Source: Anaerolineales bacterium UBA3071 (GTDB lineage: Bacteria; Chloroflexota; Anaerolineae; UBA3071). Taken from it: 5,393 nt of DNA. Where the stretch lies: NCBI GenBank assembly GCA_002366755.1, contig DFBV01000114.1, positions 1,072-6,464 of the forward strand. The letters are read 5' to 3'. Below are positions 1 to 4,300 of the stretch, piece after piece. The translations under genes were made by a program, and so were the position numbers. The notes below the pieces were generated by a model that saw only the letters and a list, made by a program, of their open reading frames with translations, did not search any database and was not told the DNA's origin. Position 1 is the stretch's first letter. Each line of letters starts with the position of its first letter.

Positions 1-15
1 GAAAAACCGTCATGA
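1..15 (+). CDS. C-terminal end of an upstream gene, probably a response regulator (partial)
   Basis: The first fifteen bases read Glu-Lys-Pro-Ser-stop in the frame whose TGA lies at 13-15, overlapping the ATG of the histidine kinase in an ATGA junction. Such overlaps are typical of translationally coupled response regulator and sensor kinase pairs, and OmpR-family regulators often end in a short charged tail after the winged helix. Only four codons are visible, so the identity is inferred from the neighbour. No Shine-Dalgarno sequence stands before the kinase ATG, which fits coupling. Confidence 0.4.
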   Translation, partial: EKPS

Positions 16-1289
16 AGAAGTTCAGGAAACGCCACAACCGCCGGCCCCATCGCCGATGGGAAGCATGGCATCACTACGACCATCAGCCGCCATGGGCACG
101 AAGAAGACGGATCCACGAGCATCCGGAGTGGCCGAGAGCGTGGCGGCGCAAGCGAGGCCGCCTCTTCTTCCGCTTCTTTGGCATCTTTGGCTTCATCGTT
201 GTGCTGATCTTGGGCGGGATGGCGGCGCTGGCCTTTCTGCTCACGCGGCTGCTCGGCGGCGGCGGGCAGACGGCGCTGCTGGTATGGATCGGAGGAATTG
301 GCCTGTCGCTGTCGCTGCCGCTGCTGGCAGGGGCGCTGGCGTTGCGGGCCTTTCAGGAGATCGCCACACCCATAGCCGACGTCATGGCCGCCGCCGACGC
401 TGTGGCCGAGGGGGACCTGAGCGTGCGAGTGCCAGTGGCGACCCACGGCCCCAAACACTTCGGTCGGCTGGCCCAGTCCTTCAACCGCATGACCGAGGAG
501 TTGGAGCGCGCCGACCGCCAACGCCGCAACCTCACCGCTGACGTGGCCCACGAACTGCGTACGCCGCTGCACATCATCCAGGGCAATCTGGAGGGCATCC
601 TCGACGACGTGTACGAGCCAACAGCAGAGCACATTGTGGCCACGTTGGACGAGACGCGCCTGCTGGCGCGGCTGGTGGATGACCTGCAGACGCTTTCGCT
701 GGCCGAGGCAGGGCAACTCCCGCTGGTACGGGAACCGGTGGACGTGGCCGAGCTGCTGGCCGACGTGGGCACCAGTTTCAGCGGCCAGGCCGCAGCAGCG
801 GGGATAGACCTGCGGGTCGAGTCTGCCCCGCCCGTCCCTAGCGCAGTCGAGGGGAACTTGCCGAATGGAACCGAAGGAGGCCCAGCCGCCATGACCATCA
901 TCGGCGACGTGGGGCGGCTGGATCAGGTGCTGAGCAACCTGATGGACAACGCCCTGCGCCACACACCTGCTGGCGGGGTCATCACGCTCTGGGCGGAGCC
1001 TGCCCCGAGCACAGTCGAGGGGATCCCCGCCCAAGGGCCTGTGGAGGGCGGTGTGCGCATCATCGTGCGCGATACCGGTGCGGGCATCCCCCCCGAGGAT
1101 CTGGCCTGCATCTTCGACCGCTTCTGGCGCGGCGACCGTTCCCGCTCCCGCGCCAGTGGAGCAGGGAGTGGGCTGGGCCTCGCCATCGCCCGGCAGTTGG
1201 TGCAGGCCCACGGCGGCCGGATCGGGGTTGTCAGCGAACTGGGCCAGGGCACCACGTTCACTATCGAGTTGCCAGCGGGCACAGAGTAG
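12..1289 (+). CDS. Membrane-bound sensor histidine kinase (HAMP, HisKA, HATPase)
   Basis: This 425-aa two-component sensor kinase should autophosphorylate on a histidine and pass the phosphate to a response regulator, probably the gene ending at base 15. Residues 1-50 are cytoplasmic and very rich in Arg, His and Trp. Two hydrophobic segments follow (about 51-81 and 87-114), joined by only a few residues, so there is no extracytoplasmic sensor domain and signals are probably sensed in or at the membrane. A HAMP linker (about 113-168, TPIADVM onward) leads to the H-box VAHELRTPL with phospho-acceptor His180. The ATPase domain has the N-box (Asn309 and Asn313 in SNLMDNALRH), G1 DTGAGI (354-359), F-box FDRFW (from 368) and G2 GSGLGL (385-390), so all catalytic boxes are intact. 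Two unusual insertions (about 276-289 and 332-346) lie in predicted loops of the ATPase domain and come from a DNA repeat. The ATG at 12 is chosen for its ATGA overlap with the gene before. Confidence 0.93.
   Translation: MKKFRKRHNRRPHRRWEAWHHYDHQPPWARRRRIHEHPEWPRAWRRKRGRLFFRFFGIFGFIVVLILGGMAALAFLLTRLLGGGGQTALLVWIGGIGLSLSLPLLAGALALRAFQEIATPIADVMAAADAVAEGDLSVRVPVATHGPKHFGRLAQSFNRMTEELERADRQRRNLTADVAHELRTPLHIIQGNLEGILDDVYEPTAEHIVATLDETRLLARLVDDLQTLSLAEAGQLPLVREPVDVAELLADVGTSFSGQAAAAGIDLRVESAPPVPSAVEGNLPNGTEGGPAAMTIIGDVGRLDQVLSNLMDNALRHTPAGGVITLWAEPAPSTVEGIPAQGPVEGGVRIIVRDTGAGIPPEDLACIFDRFWRGDRSRSRASGAGSGLGLAIARQLVQAHGGRIGVVSELGQGTTFTIELPAGTE
834..855 (+). repeat. In-frame interspersed repeat, copy A
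   Basis: This 22-base unit matches bases 1002-1023 at 19 of 22 positions, and both copies lie in the same codon phase. Here it encodes Val-Pro-Ser-Ala-Val-Glu-Gly. It is followed by Asn-Leu-Pro-Asn-Gly-Thr-Glu-Gly, which looks foreign to the histidine kinase ATPase fold. A family member without the insert would pass almost directly from the preceding strand to the Gly-Asp-x-x-Arg-Leu motif. Confidence 0.7.
1002..1023 (+). repeat. In-frame interspersed repeat, copy B
   Basis: This is the second copy of the unit at 834-855, differing at three bases. It encodes Ala-Pro-Ser-Thr-Val-Glu-Gly and is followed by Ile-Pro-Ala-Gln-Gly-Pro-Val-Glu-Gly. It falls in the beta-hairpin loop just before the strand leading to the G1 box, where length variation is tolerated. 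Confidence 0.7.
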
Positions 1290-1396
1290 CCCCTCGCCTT
1301 CTCACGACTCCTGCCAACACTCCCTCAATGTAAAGATCCTGAAGGAGGCCGAAACGGATGTGGCGATCAACTTCCTCCATCCAGGCAACCGCCAAT

Positions 1397-1421
1397 TGAG
1401 CTCGCTACGCTCGCGAGCTCA
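1397..1421. terminator. Strong hairpin between convergent genes, candidate bidirectional terminator
   Basis: Bases 1397-1405 and 1413-1421 form a perfect 9-bp stem around a 7-base loop, lying between the ends of the kinase gene and the pentapeptide-TIR gene. No run of T follows on either strand, so a classical intrinsic terminator is not proven. The stop codon of the TIR gene (TGA, 1421-1419) is part of the stem. The rest of 1290-1396 holds no convincing gene. Confidence 0.45.
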
Positions 1422-2540
1422 CGCTTCTGCCTCAGTGCCTTCCTTCTCAAGATCGCGTGCCAGGCGCGCAAACGCCTCCTGATAGGCGTCGGAGTCTTCC
1501 GAGCATCGGAAGTCACTGATATGCCCTGCTCTCCGCACCTGCTCTGCCCACAGCTTCTCGGTTTCCATCACGCTGTCGTCCAGGACGATGGGGGCAAGCA
1601 TGGTCTGATCTCGCACCTGCTCCTCCTCCAAGGCTATCTCGACGACAGCCTCAACCCACTCACTCTCAGTGGAGTGCTGCGACAGGATGAGCAGAAGCTT
1701 GTCGTGGAGACGGATAGTGGGGTCGATGCTCTGTCTGATCCTCTTGTCGAGTTCCATGTCCTCGGGAGCCAACCAGCAACGTAGGCCCTTGCTCTGCAAG
1801 TGGGTCTGGAGCCTGCGAGCGATCTCCTCGTCTGCGGCGGCATAGGCGATGAGGCAGGTGTCAGACTGAAAGTGCTCGCTAATGAGGGCCGGAAGGTGGC
1901 CGACGAACTCCTCCGGCACGCCAGCTCGCCGCAGGAAGACCTCTGGAATGCGGCCTTTCGAGCGATAGATGGTGTCAATGCCAATGGTCGAGGGACCTAG
2001 ATGTATCACAGTCTCCAGGTTCCTGACTCCGCTCAGGTCAACATCTCCGAAGACAGTCCAGCCAACGATCGCGCCCCACATGTCGGTTTCCTCGAGATTC
2101 GCCCGTTCGAGGATCACCCTGCGAAGATCCGCGTGTCTCAAGTCTGCGCCGCGCAGGTCCGCGCCGCACAGATCAGAGCCACTGAGGTCGGCCACGACCA
2201 GATCACTCCGGCGGAGATCTGCCCTCCGCAGGTTCACCCTACGCAGATCCACGCCGCTCAGATACGCTCTGCGCAGGTTGGCTTCGACGAGGTCTGCGCA
2301 GCGCAGGTCGGCTCCGCGCAGGTCGGCGCCCGTCAAGTCTGTCGCGCGTAGGTCCGCCGTGCGAAGGTCTACCCGTCGGAAGTCAGCCCCTCGGAGATCG
2401 GCTCCACCCAGTGGCCCCCCCCTCAGATATGGATCCAATGCAGGGTCTTCACCTCTCCAGGCGTTCCAGGCCTCTACGCCCTGTCTAAGGATGCGGAGAT
2501 GCTCCGCGGTGAGTTGCTTGTCATAGCCCACAATAGTCAT
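1419..2540 (-). CDS. Pentapeptide-repeat and TIR domain protein
   Basis: This 373-aa protein has three parts. Residues 1-46 form a leader with a helix (TAEHLRILRQGVEAWNAWR). Residues 47-156 are 22 uninterrupted pentapeptides of the A-D-L-x-x type, expected to form a right-handed quadrilateral beta-helix. A linker (about 157-225, including GPSTIGIDTIYRS and RRAGVPEEFV) resembles one I recall as conserved in this fusion family. The C-terminal TIR domain (about 227-367) has box 1 CLIAYAAADEE, a CWLAPEDM segment, LHDKLLLILSQHS and SEWVEAVVE. Many bacterial TIR domains cleave NAD+ or make signalling nucleotides, often in antiphage defence or cell death. Here the usual catalytic Glu, four residues after Trp295, is Val299, and box 1 has Ala where Ser is usual, so activity is doubtful and a scaffold role is possible. 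No signal peptide is visible, so it is probably cytoplasmic. The ATG at 2540 has AAGGAG seven bases upstream. Confidence 0.93.
   Translation of the reverse strand: MTIVGYDKQLTAEHLRILRQGVEAWNAWRGEDPALDPYLRGGPLGGADLRGADFRRVDLRTADLRATDLTGADLRGADLRCADLVEANLRRAYLSGVDLRRVNLRRADLRRSDLVVADLSGSDLCGADLRGADLRHADLRRVILERANLEETDMWGAIVGWTVFGDVDLSGVRNLETVIHLGPSTIGIDTIYRSKGRIPEVFLRRAGVPEEFVGHLPALISEHFQSDTCLIAYAAADEEIARRLQTHLQSKGLRCWLAPEDMELDKRIRQSIDPTIRLHDKLLLILSQHSTESEWVEAVVEIALEEEQVRDQTMLAPIVLDDSVMETEKLWAEQVRRAGHISDFRCSEDSDAYQEAFARLARDLEKEGTEAEA
2073..2402 (-). repeat. Degenerate 15-base tandem repeats encoding 22 pentapeptides
   Basis: This stretch encodes residues 47-156 of the TIR protein as 22 back-to-back units of about 15 bases, with codon pattern (Ala/Val/Ser/Thr)-(Asp/Asn)-Leu-x-x. 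Arg-Gly, Arg-Arg and Arg-Thr are frequent at the last two positions. The units differ by many substitutions, so the array looks old. The periodicity also keeps long reading frames open on the opposite strand, which are not genes. Confidence 0.9.
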
Positions 2541-2689
2541 CGTATGTCTCCTTGCATTGAGGCAAAAGCCACATATCGAGCCGTCGGGCAGAGCGGCAGA
2601 TACGGAGTGAATGGTTTTCTGAGTGCGCCACCTCGGCGGAGATGAACCACAGTGTGTTCATGGCCGCCGCCGCGATGCGCCGGTGTCAT
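2537..2689 (-). CDS. Possible 50-aa small protein or leader overlapping the TIR gene start
   Basis: This reading frame starts at ATG 2689-2687 with a weak GGAG-type site upstream. It ends in a TGA that shares two bases with the TIR start codon (ATGA). The product begins MTPAHRGGGHEHTVVHLRRG and ends ASMQGDIR. It is basic, has no recognised domain, and its codon third positions are not strongly biased to G or C. The overlap suggests translational coupling, but short frames of this kind arise by chance in GC-rich DNA, and the TIR gene has its own good binding site. It is kept as a low-confidence candidate. Confidence 0.25.
   Translation of the reverse strand: MTPAHRGGGHEHTVVHLRRGGALRKPFTPYLPLCPTARYVAFASMQGDIR
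2548..2553 (-). promoter_or_regulatory. Ribosome binding site of the pentapeptide-TIR gene
   Basis: AAGGAG on the minus strand lies seven bases before the ATG at 2540. It supports that start and shows the gene can be translated without coupling to the small frame that overlaps it. Confidence 0.7.
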
Positions 2690-2730
2690 CTCTGTCTCTC
2701 CACTAGCAGCGCCTCGACGACCGGCTCTAT

Positions 2731-2759
2731 CAACTGAGACCCCTCACTATGCTCAGTTG
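2731..2759. repeat. Inverted repeat CAACTGAG / CTCAGTTG
   Basis: Two perfect 8-base arms (2731-2738 and 2752-2759) flank a 13-base loop. No T-run follows on either strand, so it is not a typical intrinsic terminator. It could be an operator-like site, a 3' processing hairpin for the basic-protein transcript that ends at 2827, or chance. Confidence 0.4.
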
Positions 2760-2826
2760 GCGGTCGGCCGCGCGCCAGGAGGCGCCAAGATTGACCTTCG
2801 TGCACGCCCACGCTTGCGCTGGCCAG

Positions 2827-2991
2827 CTATGCTTCAGGCACGGGTGCACCCGGACTGATCCGCCGCATCTTCATGATCAGCCGCCTGCGCATGCCGGGGT
2901 CTGTTGTCCTCTGCAGCCGCCGGCGCAGGTAGCGCAACTTGCGCTTGCGTCGCTGACGGCGATGTACCTTCTTGATCTTTGTTGTAGTCAA
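2827..2991 (-). CDS. Small, highly basic 54-aa protein with TTG start, probable nucleic-acid binder
   Basis: The product is 54 residues, opening TTTKIKKVHRRQRRKRK after the initiator and ending in PGAPVPEA. Nearly half of its residues are Arg or Lys, arranged as helix-forming stretches (RKLRYLRRRLQR, then MRRRLIMKMRRIS) around a Thr-Asp-Pro turn. The start is TTG at 2991-2989, with GGGAGG exactly eight bases upstream. No ATG lies in frame before the preceding stop. It begins 19 bases after the end of the 60-aa frame on the same strand, which suggests one transcript. The composition suggests RNA, ribosome or DNA binding, in line with the IF-1, RRM and cold-shock genes upstream. I do not recognise a named family with certainty. 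The frame could be a chance product of Arg-rich codons, but the binding site and helix-turn-helix-like pattern argue for a real gene. Confidence 0.65.
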   Translation of the reverse strand: MTTTKIKKVHRRQRRKRKLRYLRRRLQRTTDPGMRRRLIMKMRRISPGAPVPEA

Positions 2992-2999
2992 GCTCTCTA

Positions 3000-3005
3000 C
3001 CTCCC
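3000..3005 (-). promoter_or_regulatory. Ribosome binding site deciding the TTG start of the basic protein
   Basis: GGGAGG on the minus strand stands eight bases before the TTG at 2991-2989. This is the main argument for a TTG start, since there is no ATG or GTG near it in frame. Confidence 0.65.
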
Positions 3006-3010
3006 TGCTG

Positions 3011-3193
3011 TCATGCTTCGGCGCATCTTCCCTCCATTGCGTACTGCATCACCTCACTGACACTCAGTTGCTCAATTGTGGCTTGTGGGAGACTACCCTC
3101 GCCCGTTACGGCGTGGGGCTGGCCCTTGAGATAGGCAAGTACCGCCTTCATCCCCATCTCCATCCAGGTTCCAGCATGGGGCGGATGACTCAC
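3011..3193 (-). CDS. Hypothetical 60-aa protein
   Basis: This small frame has a GTG start at 3193 and ends in TGA at 3011. It opens 30 bases after the cold-shock gene ends and closes 19 bases before the basic protein. The core reads MKAVLAYLKGQPHAVTGEG, then LPQATIEQLSVSEVMQYAMEG, which looks like two short amphipathic helices; codon third positions are moderately GC-rich. No strong binding site precedes the GTG. Starting at one of the ATG codons of the Met-Glu-Met-Gly-Met run (residues 11 to 15) is equally possible and would give a protein of 46 to 50 residues. No domain or membrane segment is recognised. Its support is the continuous same-strand spacing with its neighbours. Confidence 0.45.
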   Translation of the reverse strand: MSHPPHAGTWMEMGMKAVLAYLKGQPHAVTGEGSLPQATIEQLSVSEVMQYAMEGRCAEA

Positions 3194-3223
3194 GAAGGTG
3201 TTGTCACCCCGCTTTTCTAGCAG

Positions 3224-3583
3224 TCACCCCCTCGTCAACTCCACGTTCAACGCTTCGGGGCCTTCGACACGATAGCGAACGTGGAACAGGGCCACCTGGC
3301 CCTCCTTTAGCCCGTCCAAACCGTCTCCAAGAACCTGTCTTTCGTGAAAGAAGACTTCCTTGCCCTCTTCGGTGATGATGAACCCATAATGCTTGCGCGA
3401 GTCGAACCACTTCACCTTGCCGCGCTCCTTGCGTAGTGGTCCTGTGGCCAGGAAACAGGTCGGACACAATGCTGGCACGACCACCTTGACCCCTCGTCGT
3501 GCGAGCAGGTCAAGGTAGTTTGTGGTCAACACAAATCCAGACCCACATCGCTGGCACGTCACAGCCCGCAGTCGACTTGACAT
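3224..3583 (-). CDS. Zinc-ribbon and cold-shock domain protein
   Basis: This 119-aa protein joins an N-terminal zinc-ribbon-like module to a cold-shock OB-fold. Cys10 and Cys13 (CQRC) pair with Cys40 and Cys43 (CPTC) and probably bind one zinc. Residues 54-116 form the cold-shock domain: RNP1 is KWFDSRKHYGFI (58-69) and RNP2 is VFFH (77-80), followed by QVLGDGLDGLKEGQVALFHV and GPEALNVEL. Cold-shock domains bind single-stranded RNA or DNA and melt RNA structure. RNP1 has His-Tyr in place of the usual Gly-Phe, and RNP2 has Phe-Phe-His for Phe-Val-His, but aromatic residues remain at the binding positions. It is longer than stand-alone CspA proteins (about 70 aa) because of the ribbon. The ATG at 3583 has AAGGA only three bases upstream. 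Its first 74 bases overlap the RRM gene in another frame. Confidence 0.9.
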   Translation of the reverse strand: MSSRLRAVTCQRCGSGFVLTTNYLDLLARRGVKVVVPALCPTCFLATGPLRKERGKVKWFDSRKHYGFIITEEGKEVFFHERQVLGDGLDGLKEGQVALFHVRYRVEGPEALNVELTRG

Positions 3584-3788
3584 GTTTCCTTGGTAACAAC
3601 ACTCTGGAGTTCACCTCGGCCTCGGCAACCGTTTCCATCTCCACGAAGCCAAAGCCTCTCGACCGGCCCGTGTAGCGATCGCGGATCACCTCCGCCGACC
3701 GTACCGTGCCCACTCTACTGAACAGCTCGCGCAGCTCGTCCTCTGTCGTGTCGAAGGATAGGCTGCCGATGTAGAGTCTCTTGTTCAT
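3510..3788 (-). CDS. Truncated RRM-type RNA-binding protein overlapping the cold-shock gene
   Basis: The 92-aa frame starts as a typical small bacterial RNA recognition motif: RNP2 LYIGSL (5-10), helix 1 TTEDELRELFSRVG, and RNP1 RGFGFVEM (44-51). Family resemblance stops near residue 58 (AEAE, about base 3615), where a normal RRM would continue through helix 2 and beta-4 for about 25 more residues. The tail after it (VNSRVLLPRKHVKS onward) is the cold-shock gene's leader and 5' end read in another frame. The most likely history is a deletion that removed the RRM 3' end, leaving a damaged domain of doubtful folding. A sequencing error or frameshift alone does not restore the missing part. AGGAG sites at 3797-3793 and 3802-3798 support the ATG at 3788. 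Whether it is still functional is unknown; it may be a pseudogene. Confidence 0.7.
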   Translation of the reverse strand: MNKRLYIGSLSFDTTEDELRELFSRVGTVRSAEVIRDRYTGRSRGFGFVEMETVAEAEVNSRVLLPRKHVKSTAGCDVPAMWVWICVDHKLP

Positions 3789-3792
3789 TTCA

Positions 3793-3802
3793 CTCCTCTC
3801 CT
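3793..3802 (-). promoter_or_regulatory. Double Shine-Dalgarno before the RRM gene
   Basis: The minus strand reads AGGAGAGGAG just before the RRM start, giving two AGGAG cores four and nine bases from the ATG. Translation initiation here looks well preserved even though the domain downstream is truncated. Confidence 0.55.
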
Positions 3803-3895
3803 ATGCTAGTCGTTGTAGGTAGCACAAGTATCCCGGACTAGCGACCAGGTGCTGCGGCATGGATATGCAGCTTGACCGTGTTTCGCAACCGACGA

Positions 3896-3920
3896 GGCTC
3901 TAGCCTGCAGAGCCCTTTTT
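3896..3920 (+). terminator. Hairpin followed by five T, candidate intrinsic terminator on the + strand
   Basis: GGCTCT (3896-3901) and AGAGCC (3909-3914) form a 6-bp stem around a 7-base loop, followed by CTTTTT. The orientation fits termination of a plus-strand transcript, although no plus-strand gene is visible. It lies in the 189-bp gap between the IF-1 and RRM genes. On the minus strand the same hairpin has no trailing T-run, so it would not be a classical terminator for IF-1. Confidence 0.3.
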
Positions 3921-3977
3921 GCCTGTGAGAGCCAGCTTCAAGCGGCCGGGACACCAACTGATGGCTTGGCTACTATG

Positions 3978-4235
3978 CTACCTCCGTGCTGGCGCTGAGC
4001 GTGAGCCCACCTTGTAGCGATAGACAATGCGCCCACGGGTCAGGTCATAGGGCGATAGCTCTACCAACACCCGGTCGGCTAGTAGCACACGGATGTAGTA
4101 CTTGCGCATCTTCCCGCACAAATAGGCCAACACCTCATGTTTATTGTCCAACTCCACCCGGAACTGCGTGCCAGGCAGGCACTCTGTGACGATGCCCTCT
4201 ACCTCGATCTTGTCTTTCTTCGGCTTTCTTGCCAT
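3978..4235 (-). CDS. infA: Translation initiation factor IF-1
   Basis: This 85-aa protein aligns along its length with IF-1, the OB-fold factor that sits in the ribosomal A site during initiation and assists IF-2 and IF-3. Diagnostic segments are IEVEGIVTECLPGTQFRVEL (10-29), LCGKMRKYYIRVL (39-51) and VELSPYDLTRGRIVYRYK (58-75). It is longer than the usual 72 or so residues through a Lys-rich N-terminus and an 11-residue basic tail (VGSRSAPARR at the end). An ATG lies six bases further upstream (4241), but AGGAGG is only one base from it and seven bases from the ATG at 4235, so the start giving MARKPKK is preferred. The gene follows the sigma factor by a short gap and is not among ribosomal protein genes, where infA often sits; it may be a second copy. 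Confidence 0.96.
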   Translation of the reverse strand: MARKPKKDKIEVEGIVTECLPGTQFRVELDNKHEVLAYLCGKMRKYYIRVLLADRVLVELSPYDLTRGRIVYRYKVGSRSAPARR

Positions 4236-4242
4236 ACGCATG

Positions 4243-4248
4243 CCTCCT
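4243..4248 (-). promoter_or_regulatory. Ribosome binding site deciding the infA start
   Basis: A perfect AGGAGG on the minus strand is seven bases before the ATG at 4235 and one base before the ATG at 4241. The spacing selects the shorter protein start. Confidence 0.8.
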
Positions 4249-4300
4249 GAGTCTGGTGAGTTCAGTGATATGTCATATTGGGTTGCGAGACGAAGGTTGG

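Larger units (their letters stand above)
2541..2826. other. Intergenic stretch between the TIR gene and the basic small protein
   Basis: About 290 bases hold no convincing full-length gene. They contain the weak small frame at 2537-2689 and an inverted repeat at 2731-2759. On the minus strand, a short run reading Gln-Leu-Ile-Glu-Pro-Val-Val-Glu-Ala-Leu-Leu-Val-Glu-Arg stops at a TGA around 2690-2686, then stays open as His-Arg-Arg-Ile-Ala-Ala. This may be a decayed gene end, but no family is recognised. No clear promoter was found for the TIR gene. Confidence 0.5.

Noticed and set aside
353..901. Minus-strand 182-aa frame inside the kinase gene
   Set aside because: Low-complexity Ser/Arg/Ala translation, antisense to a gene with a full set of kinase motifs.
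1051..1482. Plus-strand 143-aa frame across the end of the kinase gene
   Set aside because: It is an out-of-frame reading of the kinase G1 to G2 region and then runs antisense into the TIR gene; no recognisable domain.
2073..2402. Regular repeats as a CRISPR array or satellite
   Set aside because: Units are contiguous, degenerate and encode pentapeptides in frame; there are no spacers.
1969..2526. Long plus-strand frames opposite the pentapeptide repeats
   Set aside because: They are Arg/Ser-rich or repetitive frames kept open by the 15-base periodicity of the minus-strand gene, without domain or start signals of their own.
2652..3060. Plus-strand frames of 68 and 103 aa opposite the small basic protein
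   Set aside because: Composition rich in Pro, Ala, His and Cys without any motif; the minus strand offers a better frame with a binding site.
3400..3420. A tRNA T-arm-like GTCGAAC string
   Set aside because: It is inside the cold-shock coding sequence (Phe-Asp-Ser region) with no cloverleaf around it.
3204..3467. Minus-strand 87-aa frame within the cold-shock gene
   Set aside because: It is another frame of the clear zinc-ribbon cold-shock gene.
3789..3977. Sigma-70 promoter for the RRM gene
   Set aside because: Several partial -10 and -35 matches exist, but none combines good hexamers with 16-18 base spacing, so none is reported.
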